This document shows positions 42,805 through 50,872 of a stretch of DNA of 64,000 bases, one piece after another. Location: positions 30,631 to 94,630 of the forward strand of contig JBQTKD010000002.1 in the NCBI GenBank assembly GCA_052386455.1. Direction: 5' to 3'. Origin of the DNA: JBQTKD01 sp052386455. GTDB taxonomy: Bacteria > Actinomycetota > Actinomycetes > Sporichthyales > Sporichthyaceae. The notes under the pieces were generated by a model. That model was given only the letters and a program-made list of their open reading frames with translations, was not told where the DNA came from and searched no databases. The stretch's first letter is position 1. Each line of letters opens with the position of its first letter. The translations under genes and the position numbers were made by a program.

Positions 42805-42866
42805 GCGTTAGGTCCTTTGACTCGTTCGAAAGACGTGTTAGAAATTTCGAGAAAACCTAACACGTC
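42803..42866. promoter_or_regulatory. Inverted and direct half-sites in the fic promoter
   Basis: ACGCGTTAG at 42803-42811 (over the start codon), ACGTGTTAG at 42833-42841 (30 bp away, three helical turns) and the inverse CTAACACGT at 42857-42865. The last two form a palindrome with 10-bp arms around a 15-bp AT-rich spacer. Likely operator for the HTH-bearing Fic protein itself (inference). Confidence 0.55.
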
Positions 42867-42947
42867 GATGGCCATGTCGATCCATCTTCGGGCCCCGCGC
42901 CGCCCGCACCTCCACCTCCGGGGTGTGGCGCTGGAATCATCGGGGGC

Positions 42948-43763
42948 ATGGACGCTGCCGAAGAGCTCTATCCACGGATGGACCTGCCGACCGTCGCCGC
43001 CGCCGCGGACCGGGCCCTGGATCGGGTGGCGAACCTCGTGCGGGGCATTCCGGACCTGAGCGCCCGGGCGCTGCCCACCTGGTCGATCGAACAGACCGCG
43101 GCGCACCTGATGGGCGTGGTCGGGGCCTACGTCGACATCGCGAGCGACAAGGGGTCGCCGTACACGGACCTGGGCAAGGTGGCCGGCACCAACGACGACA
43201 TGCTCGCCCGCATCGTCGACCGCAACCCGTTCCAGCTCGCGGAGCAGATCCAGGCGCTGCGCCCGGCCCTCGCCGACGCGGTGGCGCTGGGGCCGGACGG
43301 CTACCGGCCCGGCCACCTCGGCATGCCCACGCTGCGGTCGATCGCGGTCTCGCGCATCCTCGGCGAGGCCATGGTGCACGGCTGGGACATCGCGCGGGCG
43401 GCGGGCCGGATGTGGACGATCGAGCCGGCGGACGCGGCGCTGATCTTCCGTGGGTTCCTGCCGTTCCTGCCGTTGTTCGTCCACGCCGAGAACGCCAAGG
43501 GCCTGACCGCTCGGTTCGACGTTCGCGTCCGGAACTTTCCCGACGCCCGGGCGGTGTTCGCGTTCGAGAACGGGAAGCTCACCGTCGAGGGCGAGCCGCA
43601 GGGCCCGGTGGACTGCGTGATGAGCGGAGCCGGACCGGCGCTCATCCTGGTCGTGCACCGGCGAATCGGGCTCGTCAACCCGCTTCTGAAGGGTCAGGCC
43701 GCGGCGTGGGGCCGCAAGCCGTGGCTGGGGCTCAAGCTCGTCGGCTACTTCGACCCGCCCTGA
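42948..43763 (+). CDS. Mycothiol-dependent maleylpyruvate isomerase-family protein
   Basis: 271 residues. The N-terminal DinB-like four-helix domain has the metal-binding WSIEQTAAHL (His) and MVHGWDIARA (His); the C-terminal domain (about 175-255) is of the SCP2/MDMPI-C type. Members use mycothiol as cofactor for isomerisations or detoxification. No catabolic genes are nearby, so the substrate is unknown. Divergent from fic. Confidence 0.85.
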   Translation: MDAAEELYPRMDLPTVAAAADRALDRVANLVRGIPDLSARALPTWSIEQTAAHLMGVVGAYVDIASDKGSPYTDLGKVAGTNDDMLARIVDRNPFQLAEQIQALRPALADAVALGPDGYRPGHLGMPTLRSIAVSRILGEAMVHGWDIARAAGRMWTIEPADAALIFRGFLPFLPLFVHAENAKGLTARFDVRVRNFPDARAVFAFENGKLTVEGEPQGPVDCVMSGAGPALILVVHRRIGLVNPLLKGQAAAWGRKPWLGLKLVGYFDPP

Positions 43764-43767
43764 TCCG

Positions 43768-44592
43768 TCAGTCGTTGGCGGCGCGGGGCAGCTCGTACTC
43801 GAGCTCTTCCTGCTCGGCGTTCTCCGCGGCCGCGGACTCCTCGGCCGGGGCGGGGGCCGCCGGGCGGATGTCGGGGAGCTCCTGGGTCTCGGCGAACGGG
43901 CTGACCGCCCACTGACCGCCGGCGGTCATGTCGATGCGGCGGCCGGGCGGGGTCTCGGCCTTGGCCGCGGTGACGTAGGTGGGCAGCGGGACCGGGCGCG
44001 GCTCCCAGCCCGACGCGAGGTCGGCGACCTTGCCGGGCACGGCCTCGAACGACGGCCACGGGTCCCAGGACTCATCGGCGTCCCGACGGCGCAGCACGCC
44101 CTGGCGGCGCACGGGAGGCGCAGCCGGAACGAACCGCGGCTGCGCGGCCAGCTGCGCGCGACGCACCTGGACCCGCAGCTCGATCAGGTACCCGCCGACG
44201 AGCAGCGCGGGCAGCGCCGGCGCCCAGCCGGGCAGGAGCCCGACCAGGCCGAGCAGCGCGACGAACAGGAAGAGGCCTACGAGGGTCCCGAGTGCGCGGC
44301 GCCGACGCCGAGCGGTTGCCCGGCCGACCGGCACCTTGACGGGAGTGGGCAGCGGCGCCAAAGCCTCGGCCAGACTGACCCGCCGCGGCTTCACGACCGG
44401 CTCGGCAGCCGAGGCGCTCGGGCGCAGCAGCGCGTAGGAACCCGCCGGCGCCTCGGCCGCTCCTCGCCGCCGCAGCACGGTGCCCTCCGGGGCCGCGAGG
44501 GACTCGCGACTGCCCGATCGCACCGAGCGGGAGACGAAGTAGGCGGCCCAGGCCGCCAGCACTGCGGCATAGATCAGGCCACTACCACTCAT
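43768..44592 (-). CDS. sepX: SepX/GLPR-like membrane division protein
   Basis: 274 residues. A first membrane helix begins at the N-terminus (SGLIYAAVLAAWAAYFVSR). A basic cytoplasmic stretch follows with VSLAEALAPLPTPVKVPVG, then two more hydrophobic segments (about 105-145), and a long disordered acidic tail ends the protein. In actinobacteria this protein is encoded near galU, glp (a gephyrin-like MoeA) and rimJ, and is the membrane receptor of Glp, needed for orderly cell division. The same neighbours are present here. Identification rests on topology and context rather than on strong motifs. Confidence 0.7.
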   Translation of the reverse strand: MSGSGLIYAAVLAAWAAYFVSRSVRSGSRESLAAPEGTVLRRRGAAEAPAGSYALLRPSASAAEPVVKPRRVSLAEALAPLPTPVKVPVGRATARRRRRALGTLVGLFLFVALLGLVGLLPGWAPALPALLVGGYLIELRVQVRRAQLAAQPRFVPAAPPVRRQGVLRRRDADESWDPWPSFEAVPGKVADLASGWEPRPVPLPTYVTAAKAETPPGRRIDMTAGGQWAVSPFAETQELPDIRPAAPAPAEESAAAENAEQEELEYELPRAAND

Positions 44593-44657
44593 GTTCGCCA
44601 CGGTAGGCGGCACACCCCGGCCGGCCCCGGAATGGAATGAGCGTGTCGTGGAGTCGA

Positions 44658-45263
44658 TCAAGTGGGCCGGTTGGCCCGCCAGCCTTCGAGGACGCCGCGC
44701 GGTGCCTCTTCGGAGTTGAGCACGAACACGTAGTGGTCGCGCCAGTGCCCGTCGATGTGCAGGAACTTCGGGCGGATGCCCTCGAGCCGAAAGCCGAGCT
44801 TCTCCACCACACGGCGGGAGTTCGCGTTCTCCGGGCGGATGCAGATCTCCACGCGGTGCAGGCCCATCCGCAGCAGGCAGTGGTCGGTGGCCATCGCCAC
44901 GGCGGTGGGCATGATGCCGCGGCCGGCGTGCTTCTGATCGATCCAGTAGCCGATGTGCGCCGCGCACAGCGAGCCCCACGTGATGCCCGCGACCGTGAGC
45001 TGCCCGACGAAGACGCCGTTGTACTCCAGGGCGAAGGGCATCGTGCGGCCCGCGCGGGCCTCGGCGCGGAGCCGGCGAACCATCGCGCTGAACCCGATCT
45101 CGCCGTCGACGTCGCCGGGCCGAGTGGCCTCCCACTCGCGCAGCCAGGCGGCGTTGGCTCGGCGAAGGTCTCGCCAGGCCGTGCCGTCGCGGGCCCGCAG
45201 GGGGCGCAGGGTCACCGGGCCTTCGACGAGGCGCACCGGCCAGCCTCGGTTCAGCGTCGTCAT
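44658..45263 (-). CDS. rimJ: RimJ-type GNAT acetyltransferase
   Basis: 201 residues, GNAT fold. It begins VRLVEGPVTLRPLRARDG, and the acetyl-CoA loop region reads DQKHAGRGIMPTAVAMATDH; HRVEICIRPENANSRRVVEKLGF follows. RimJ-like enzymes acetylate N-termini of ribosomal or other proteins. Its ribosome site GAGGAG is part of a 31-bp sequence that is repeated upstream. Confidence 0.88.
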   Translation of the reverse strand: MTTLNRGWPVRLVEGPVTLRPLRARDGTAWRDLRRANAAWLREWEATRPGDVDGEIGFSAMVRRLRAEARAGRTMPFALEYNGVFVGQLTVAGITWGSLCAAHIGYWIDQKHAGRGIMPTAVAMATDHCLLRMGLHRVEICIRPENANSRRVVEKLGFRLEGIRPKFLHIDGHWRDHYVFVLNSEEAPRGVLEGWRANRPT

Positions 45264-45333
45264 CGCTCGGGCTCCTCACTCGTCCCTCGCTCGGTGCCGA
45301 TGTCGCTCGGGCTCCTCACTCGTCCCTCGCTCG
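45263..45333. repeat. 31-bp direct repeat, two copies 40 bp apart, including rimJ ribosome site
   Basis: The same 31 bases occur at 45263-45293 and 45303-45333. Read on the minus strand each copy ends in GTGAGGAGCCCGAGCGA. In the proximal copy this provides the Shine-Dalgarno sequence and the first base of the rimJ start codon. Related GCTCGCTTCGCTC-type sequences occur in other spacers of the window. Confidence 0.8.
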
Positions 45334-45357
45334 TCGCACTCGCTCGGCTGCGCTCGC

Positions 45358-45825
45358 TCAGTGGTCCCCTCCGGCGATCTGCTCCACGGCGTGCTTCAGT
45401 ACGGGCCCGAGCACGGCGAGGCCGTCCCTGCAGCCGCCCGGCGAGCCGGGCAGGTTCACGATCAGCGTGCGCCCGGCCAGGCCGGCGAGGCCGCGGGACA
45501 GGATCGAGGTCGGCACCTTCTCCATCGACCGCATGCGAATCGCCTCGGCGATGCCGGGGATCTCGCGATCCAACAGGGGGCGAGTCATCTCCGGCGTCAC
45601 GTCGCCGGGCGTCAGGCCGGTGCCTCCGGTGGTCAGGACGACGTCGTACTCCGCGGCGATGCCGGCCCGCAGCGCCTCGGCGAACGGCTCGCCGTCCGGC
45701 ACCACGCTGGGGCCGTCGACCTCGAAGCCCAACTCTTGGAGGCCCGCGACCAGGATCGGCCCGCCGCGGTCCTCGTACACCCCGGCCGCAGCGCGGTTCG
45801 ACGACGTGATGACGTAGGCCCTCAC
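45358..45825 (-). CDS. mog: Molybdopterin adenylyltransferase (MogA/MoaB)
   Basis: 155 residues, molybdopterin-binding fold. Motifs: TTGGTGLTPGDVTPE, PGIAEAIRMRSM and NLPGSPGGC. It adenylates molybdopterin before molybdate insertion. GTG start overlapping the moaC stop (GTGA). It ends the tightly coupled part of the cluster; a repeat-containing spacer follows before rimJ. Confidence 0.93.
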   Translation of the reverse strand: MRAYVITSSNRAAAGVYEDRGGPILVAGLQELGFEVDGPSVVPDGEPFAEALRAGIAAEYDVVLTTGGTGLTPGDVTPEMTRPLLDREIPGIAEAIRMRSMEKVPTSILSRGLAGLAGRTLIVNLPGSPGGCRDGLAVLGPVLKHAVEQIAGGDH

Positions 45826-46301
45826 GAACTGGCCCGCACGAAGTGGCCGGACTTGCCGCCGCTCTTCTCCTCGATCCGGACGTCGGCGATGACGCACGTC
45901 TTGTCGACGGCCTTCACCATGTCGATCACCGTCAGCCCGGCGACGGCGACGCAGGTGAGCGCCTCCATCTCCACGCCGGTCCGGTCCGCGGTACGGACCG
46001 TCGCGACGATTTCGACGGCGTCGTCGACGACCGCCAGGTCCACCGTCACCCCGTGAATGGCCAGCGGGTGACACAGCGGAATCAGGTCCGGGGTCCGCTT
46101 GGCCGCCTGGATGCCGGCGATCCGCGCGACGGCGAGCACGTCGCCCTTGGGCACTCCCCCGCTGCGGAGCAGTCCGATCACCTCCGCCGAGACCAGCACC
46201 CGCCCGCTCGCGGTCGCCTGACGGACCGTCACGTCCTTGGCGGAGACGTCGACCATCCGGGCCGCCCCGGACGCGTCGATGTGCGTGAACTGGCCGCTCA
46301 C
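45822..46301 (-). CDS. moaC: Cyclic pyranopterin monophosphate synthase
   Basis: 159 residues. MoaC signatures are LIPLCHPLAIHGV and GVEMEALTCVAVAGLTVIDM, then the Lys of MVKAVDK. It converts the MoaA product to cPMP in molybdenum-cofactor synthesis. GTG start overlapping the preceding gene (GTGA). A solitary molybdopterin oxidoreductase at 56 kb is a possible consumer of the cofactor. Confidence 0.95.
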   Translation of the reverse strand: MSGQFTHIDASGAARMVDVSAKDVTVRQATASGRVLVSAEVIGLLRSGGVPKGDVLAVARIAGIQAAKRTPDLIPLCHPLAIHGVTVDLAVVDDAVEIVATVRTADRTGVEMEALTCVAVAGLTVIDMVKAVDKTCVIADVRIEEKSGGKSGHFVRASS

Positions 46302-47515
46302 AGAAGTTCCTGACCGAGCGCCATGACGTCGACCGCGTCGCCGGCTGCAGCGGAGGTGACGTCCTCGCCGAACACGACGAAACAGTTCGCGGCGGCCAGG
46401 TCGCCGAGCAGGTGCGAGCCGGGACCGCCTACCGGCGCGACCTCCCAGCCGATCGCCCCCGCGGTCAGCCGGCCGCGGGCGAACTGGACCTTGCCCGCCG
46501 GCGAGCCCATCGCCTGGGTCAGCGTGGCGCGGACCAACGGCCGCCGCTCCGGGGTCAGGCCGCGCAGCCGACGCAGCGCCGGGCGCACGAAGACCTCGAA
46601 GGACACGTACGAACTGACCGGATTGCCGGGCAGGGTGAAGATCGGAACGCCCGCGATGTTGCCGTACCCCTGCGGCTTGCCGGGGTTCATCCGCACGCCG
46701 GTGAACTCGACGCTGCCGAGCTTGGACAGCACCGCCTTCACCACGTCGTACGCGCCGGCCGAGACGCCGCCGGAGGTGACGACCGCGTCGGCGCGGCCGA
46801 GTTGCTCCTCGATCGCGGCGAGGACCAGGTCCTCGTCGTCGTGGACCAGCCCGACCCGGTACGGGATGCCGCCGGCCTCGCGGACCGCGGCGGCGAGCAG
46901 GAAGCTGTTCGACTCGTAGATCGCCCCGGGCCGCAAGGGCAGGCCGGGCTCGACGAGCTCCGAGCCGGTGGACAGGATCACGACGCGCGGCCGCGGCCGG
47001 GCCAGCACCCGGTCCTGGCCGATCGCGGCGACGATGCTCAGCTGCGCCGGACCGAGCTCGACGCCGGCGGTCAGCACCGTCTCGCCGCCGCTCACGTCGC
47101 TGCCGCGGCGGCGGATGTGCTGCCCGTCGCCGGGCTGGAGCCGAATGGCGACGCGGCGCGTGCCGGCGTCGGTCAACTCGACGGGAACGACCGCCTCCGC
47201 GCCCTCGGGCATCGGTGCGCCGGTCATGATCCGCGACGCGGTCCCGGCGGTCACCGCGCGCTGCGGGACGTCGCCGGCGGCGATGTCGTCGACGACGTCG
47301 AGCTCGGCGGGGAACTCGTCGTTCGCGCCCATCACGTCGGCCAGGCGCACCGCGTACCCGTCCATCGCGGAGTTGTCCCACGGCGGCAGGTCGATCGACG
47401 ACACCACGTCGGCGGCGAGCACACAGCCCTGCGCGTCCAGCAGCGGAAGCTCGAGTGGCGCCGCCGGTTCCAGCGTCGCGAGGATCCGCTCGAGGTGCTC
47501 CTCGACAGTTCTCAC
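46298..47515 (-). CDS. glp: Gephyrin-like MoeA (Glp) protein
   Basis: 405 residues with MoeA domain order: domain III/I with SSIDLPPWDNSAMDGYAV, the MPT-binding domain with VVILSTGSEL and SGGVSAGAYD, FTLPGNPVSSYVSFEVFV, and a beta-barrel C-terminus. It either inserts molybdate into the cofactor or, as the actinobacterial Glp, acts in cell division with FtsZ and the GLPR/SepX receptor. The neighbours galU, rimJ and a SepX-like gene favour the Glp orthologue; moaC and mog fit both roles. GTG start overlapping the galU stop. Confidence 0.85.
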   Translation of the reverse strand: MRTVEEHLERILATLEPAAPLELPLLDAQGCVLAADVVSSIDLPPWDNSAMDGYAVRLADVMGANDEFPAELDVVDDIAAGDVPQRAVTAGTASRIMTGAPMPEGAEAVVPVELTDAGTRRVAIRLQPGDGQHIRRRGSDVSGGETVLTAGVELGPAQLSIVAAIGQDRVLARPRPRVVILSTGSELVEPGLPLRPGAIYESNSFLLAAAVREAGGIPYRVGLVHDDEDLVLAAIEEQLGRADAVVTSGGVSAGAYDVVKAVLSKLGSVEFTGVRMNPGKPQGYGNIAGVPIFTLPGNPVSSYVSFEVFVRPALRRLRGLTPERRPLVRATLTQAMGSPAGKVQFARGRLTAGAIGWEVAPVGGPGSHLLGDLAAANCFVVFGEDVTSAAAGDAVDVMALGQELL

Positions 47516-48411
47516 GGCTTCATCTCGTTCGCGACGTACTCGCTCAGCCAGGCACGGAAGTCCGGTCCGAGGTCTTCCCGTTCCGCCGCGAGCCGCACGA
47601 TGGTCTTGAGGTAGTCGCCGCGGTCGCCCGTGTCGTACCGGCGGCCGCGGAAGACCACGGCGTGCACCGGGCCGCCGCCGTCGCCGACGGCGAGGCTGCG
47701 CAGGGCGTCGGTCAGCTGGATCTCTCCGCCGCGGCCGGGCGGAGTACGACGGAGCACGTCGAAGACGGCCGGCTCGATCACGTACCGGCCGATGATGGCG
47801 AGGTTGCTCGGTGCCACCGCGCGGTCCGGCTTCTCGATCAGGTCGGTCACGCGGACCACGCCGTCCTCGGCGGTGGCCTCGACCGCGGCGCAGCCGTAGA
47901 GGTGGATCGACTCCGGCGGAACCTCCATCAGTGCGATGACGCTGCCGCCGTACTTCGCCTGCGCGGCGATCATCGGCTCGAGCAGGGGGTCGCGCGGGTC
48001 GATGAGGTCGTCGCCGAGCAGGACGGCGAACGGGTTGTCGCCGACGTGCTCGGCGGCGCACAGCACCGCGTGTCCGAGACCGCGTGGGTCGCCCTGGCGC
48101 ACGTAGTGCATCGTCGACAACTCGGCGGAGGCCTGCACCCGCGCCAGCGTCGCGGTGTCGCCCTTGGCGGCGAGCTTTTCTTCGAGCTCGTAGTTGCGGT
48201 CGAAGTGGTCCTCGAGAGCGCGCTTGCCGCGCCCGGTGATCATGAGGACGTCGGTGAGCCCGGCCGCGACGGCCTCTTCGACGACGTACTCGATGGCCGG
48301 CTTGTCGACGACGGGGAGCATCTCCTTGGGCGTCGACTTCGTGGCCGGCAGAAATCGGGTGCCCAGGCCGGCGGCCGGGATCACCGCCTTGGTCATCCGC
48401 GCGCTGGTCAT
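47512..48411 (-). CDS. galU: UTP-glucose-1-phosphate uridylyltransferase
   Basis: 299 residues. It shows KAVIPAAGLGTRFLPATKST and KEMLPVVDKPAIEYVVEEAV, then GLGHAVLCA. It makes UDP-glucose for surface polysaccharides, glycolipids and trehalose. First gene of the overlapping series galU-glp-moaC-mog. A second in-frame ATG five codons in (MTKAVIP) is also possible as start. Divergent from a secreted-protein gene. Confidence 0.96.
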   Translation of the reverse strand: MTSARMTKAVIPAAGLGTRFLPATKSTPKEMLPVVDKPAIEYVVEEAVAAGLTDVLMITGRGKRALEDHFDRNYELEEKLAAKGDTATLARVQASAELSTMHYVRQGDPRGLGHAVLCAAEHVGDNPFAVLLGDDLIDPRDPLLEPMIAAQAKYGGSVIALMEVPPESIHLYGCAAVEATAEDGVVRVTDLIEKPDRAVAPSNLAIIGRYVIEPAVFDVLRRTPPGRGGEIQLTDALRSLAVGDGGGPVHAVVFRGRRYDTGDRGDYLKTIVRLAAEREDLGPDFRAWLSEYVANEMKP

Positions 48412-48494
48412 TGGTGAAACCTACCGGCATGAACTTCGCACCTGGCCGTCGTTGCGGCGCTCGGTTCACGAGTTGTCGATCTACGGTGAGCCGC

Positions 48495-49529
48495 ATGTCT
48501 GCTCCCCGCGCCGTCGCCCTCGCCACCGTCCTACTGCTCGGCTGCTCCGGGCTGGCCGTGGCCGCCACGAGTTCGGACCCGGAGCCCGTCGCGGCCGCCC
48601 GTCCCGCCGCGGCCGCCGAGCCGCAGACGCTGCACCCGATCCCGTCCAAGCCGGTCCAGCCGTCCCCGTGCCCCAAGCGGCGGCCGGGAGGCGGCACCGG
48701 CAAGCCGTTCGTGCCGCCGAAGCCCGCGGTGAAGCTGTCCGACCTCCCGGCTCCGGTGAAGATCGGCAAGCGCACCGTCGACCTGTCGGTGATCGACGGC
48801 AAGGGCATGTGGTGGACCACCTGGCCGACCACGAAGTACGACGTGGCGAAGATGGTCCGGCAGGCCAAGAAGGCGGACCTGCAGCACATCTGGGTGCGCA
48901 CGGGCGGCTCGCGGCAGGGCTGGTACGGCGACAGGCTGCTGACCGACCTCCTGCCGGTGGCGCACAAGGCCGGGCTCAAGGTGATGGTCTGGGACTTCCC
49001 GTTCCTGTCCGACCCGATGGCCGACGTCGCTCGGGCCAAGAAGGCCATCAACGGCCGCTGGGCCGGGCACCGGATCGACGGGTTCGCCCCCGACATCGAG
49101 ACGATCCACGAGGGCACGTTCAACCATCCGAAGCGGCTGAAGGTCTACCTGTCCCGCATCCGCAACGCCGCCGGGGACATGCCGATCCTCAGCACGGTGA
49201 TGCGCCCGTCGCCGTCGCAGATCGAGTCGTTCCCGTACAAGGTGCAGGTGCCCTACGTGGACGCGTTCGTGCCGATGGTCTACTGGGGCTGCAACGAGCC
49301 CGGCAAGGTCACCGCGCAGGCGATCGAGTTCCTGTCGACGATGCGCCCGGTGCACCCGCTCGGCCAGTCCTACGACATGGGCAAGTACGCGGGCGGAGTG
49401 CCGTCGAGCAAGGAGATCTGGCGCTTCCTCGACGTCGCCAAGCGCAGCGGCGCCCGCGGCGCCAGCCTCTGGACCGCCGAGCAGACCTACGCCCCCCAGT
49501 GGAAGGCGCTGGGCAAGTACCCCTGGTGA
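48495..49529 (+). CDS. Secreted TIM-barrel (glycoside-hydrolase-like) protein
   Basis: 344 residues. Signal peptide with ALATVLLLGCSGLAVA; the Cys makes a lipoprotein possible, although the lipobox is not ideal. A Pro-rich linker (about 35-80) is followed by a barrel domain: GMWWTTWPT, HIWVRTGGS, GLKVMVWDFPF, GFAPDIET (acidic, plausible catalytic region), FVPMVYWGC and GASLWTAEQ. The strand order is that of glycoside hydrolase-like barrels. Substrate unknown. GTG three codons upstream of the ATG is an alternative start. Confidence 0.7.
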   Translation: MSAPRAVALATVLLLGCSGLAVAATSSDPEPVAAARPAAAAEPQTLHPIPSKPVQPSPCPKRRPGGGTGKPFVPPKPAVKLSDLPAPVKIGKRTVDLSVIDGKGMWWTTWPTTKYDVAKMVRQAKKADLQHIWVRTGGSRQGWYGDRLLTDLLPVAHKAGLKVMVWDFPFLSDPMADVARAKKAINGRWAGHRIDGFAPDIETIHEGTFNHPKRLKVYLSRIRNAAGDMPILSTVMRPSPSQIESFPYKVQVPYVDAFVPMVYWGCNEPGKVTAQAIEFLSTMRPVHPLGQSYDMGKYAGGVPSSKEIWRFLDVAKRSGARGASLWTAEQTYAPQWKALGKYPW

Positions 49530-49536
49530 CGGTGCG

Positions 49537-49983
49537 TCAGCCGGCGAGGTCGCGAACCTCGATCAGGTGGGCGAAGCGCTCGAAGTGGCTGCGATCGTCG
49601 GTCACCAGCGTGCCCACGCCGTGCACCAGCATGGTGGCGACGATATTCGCGTCGTGAACCTGCCGGCCGGTGCACTCGACGGCCTCGAGGAGTTCGAGCA
49701 GCCGAGCCGACACCGCCTCCGTGTCGGCCAGTAGCTCGATTCTCCGCCGAAACTCCCGCACGTTGGCGACCGCAGCCGTTCGGAGCAAACCCAGCCCGTT
49801 CGCGGCGACCGGCCGCGTCGCAACGGACAGATATTCGCGCAGAATCTGGGTGCTCGCGTAGAGCGCGATCCCGTCCTGCGGCCACTGCGCCAACATCCGC
49901 AAGGCCTCGGCGTGCCAGGGGCGCATCGGGTTGCTTGCGGCGATCAGAACGTTGGTGTCGAGCGCAACCCGATCAGCGTCGAT
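49537..49983 (-). CDS. VapC-like PIN-domain toxin, start codon unclear
   Basis: The reading frame encodes a PIN ribonuclease: VALDTNVLIA with the first catalytic Asp, the acidic residue in ILREYL, and the second Asp in VHDANIVATMLVHG, then TDDRSHFERF. Yet no ATG, GTG or TTG precedes the LDTN motif in this frame. The first ATG (49926) lies after it and would drop the catalytic Asp. The given 5' end assumes an ATC start at 49983 with GGGG upstream, which overlaps the antitoxin by 11 bp. Alternatively the toxin is a silent remnant. Confidence 0.6.
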   Translation of the reverse strand: MDADRVALDTNVLIAASNPMRPWHAEALRMLAQWPQDGIALYASTQILREYLSVATRPVAANGLGLLRTAAVANVREFRRRIELLADTEAVSARLLELLEAVECTGRQVHDANIVATMLVHGVGTLVTDDRSHFERFAHLIEVRDLAG

Positions 49984-50203
49984 CGTCGTCCCCGTAGATC
50001 TCGTCTCGGGTCAGGTGCCGCCCACCCACGCTGACGGTGTGCAACTTCAGCGGCGGCAGATCACGCGGCGGCGCCGGTTCGGCAGCGGCGGCCGCGAGGA
50101 TCGTCCGAACCTCCTCCTGCACGGAGCGTCCGTGGCGCGCGGCTCGCTCCTTCAGAGCGAGCATGACCGCAGGCGGAACGTCGCGCACGTGCAGAGCAGG
50201 CAT
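49973..50203 (-). CDS. FitA/VapB-like ribbon-helix-helix antitoxin
   Basis: 76 residues. The N-terminal ribbon-helix-helix (ALHVRDVPPAVMLALKERA, then GRSVQEEVR) binds DNA; the C-terminal tail (LTRDEIYGDDD) would neutralise the PIN toxin. It immediately precedes the toxin frame, the normal order for VapBC/FitAB operons, and usually represses its own promoter. Confidence 0.82.
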   Translation of the reverse strand: MPALHVRDVPPAVMLALKERAARHGRSVQEEVRTILAAAAAEPAPPRDLPPLKLHTVSVGGRHLTRDEIYGDDDRR

Positions 50204-50289
50204 ACCCGAATGCTAGCACTAGCGCTACCGAGGGCTTGGGGGCGCAGGGGCAATGCCTGGCCCGCCGCCAAATTGGTAGCCTAATAAGT

Positions 50290-50541
50290 ATGCCGGAAAT
50301 GACATCCATCAAGGTTCCCGTTGGAACGCGCGATCGGCTCGCGGCAGCCGCCCAAGCGCGCGGGACAACCGTGCGCGCGCTGCTCGACGAGTATTCGCGG
50401 CGGGTCCTCGACGAGGAGCTGATGCGCCGCGCGGGCGCGGAGATGGCCGCGCTGCGCGACGGGAATCCGCGCGAGTGGGACGTGTATCTGGCCGAGGGCT
50501 CCGCGTGGGAGCAGGGAACCGTTGAGCGACTCGCCACCTGA
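50290..50541 (+). CDS. MazE-like antitoxin (ribbon-helix-helix type)
   Basis: 83 residues. It begins MPEMTSIKVPVGTRDRLAAA followed by the helix pattern of an RHH DNA-binding protein (TTVRALLDEYSRRV), then a charged tail. The ATG follows TAATAAGT closely, which suggests a leaderless transcript. It overlaps the MazF-like gene by 20 bp. A second ATG three codons later is possible. Confidence 0.78.
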   Translation: MPEMTSIKVPVGTRDRLAAAAQARGTTVRALLDEYSRRVLDEELMRRAGAEMAALRDGNPREWDVYLAEGSAWEQGTVERLAT

Positions 50542-50863
50542 TCGCGGCGAGATCTGGCTGGCGTCGCTCGATCCCGTCGCGCCGAGCGAACAGGGCGGGA
50601 CGCGGCCCGTCCTCGTGCTGTCGACGGCCGCATTCAACGCGTGGCCGGTGGCCTTGGTCCTCGTCGTGCCGCTCACCACGCGAAACCGAGGCTTCGGCCA
50701 TCACATCGCAGTCGAAGCCGCCGGGCTCGAGCGTCCGTCGTTCGCGATGCCCGAGTACCTGCGGTCCATCGCCCAAAGCCGGCTGCGCCGCCGCTTGGGC
50801 CAGGCGAGCCCCGCCACTGTCACCGGGGTGGAGGACTGGGTTCGGCGCATCGCCGGACTCTGA
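50522..50863 (+). CDS. MazF/PemK-type endoribonuclease toxin
   Basis: 113 residues. The MazF fold starts DRGEIWLASLDPV and continues with GTRPVLVLS, VPLTTRNRGF and the late SIAQSRL. Members cleave mRNA at short sequence motifs. TTG start inside the antitoxin gene, as the RGEIW motif needs a start close by. The adjacent divergent VapBC-like pair makes this a small toxin-antitoxin cluster. Confidence 0.85.
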   Translation: MSDSPPDRGEIWLASLDPVAPSEQGGTRPVLVLSTAAFNAWPVALVLVVPLTTRNRGFGHHIAVEAAGLERPSFAMPEYLRSIAQSRLRRRLGQASPATVTGVEDWVRRIAGL

Positions 50864-50872
50864 ACCGGCCCG

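Noticed and set aside
41531..42866. Integrated mobile island at tRNA-Ala
   Set aside because: No integrase, no attachment-site repeat of the tRNA 3' end was found, and base composition is not clearly different.
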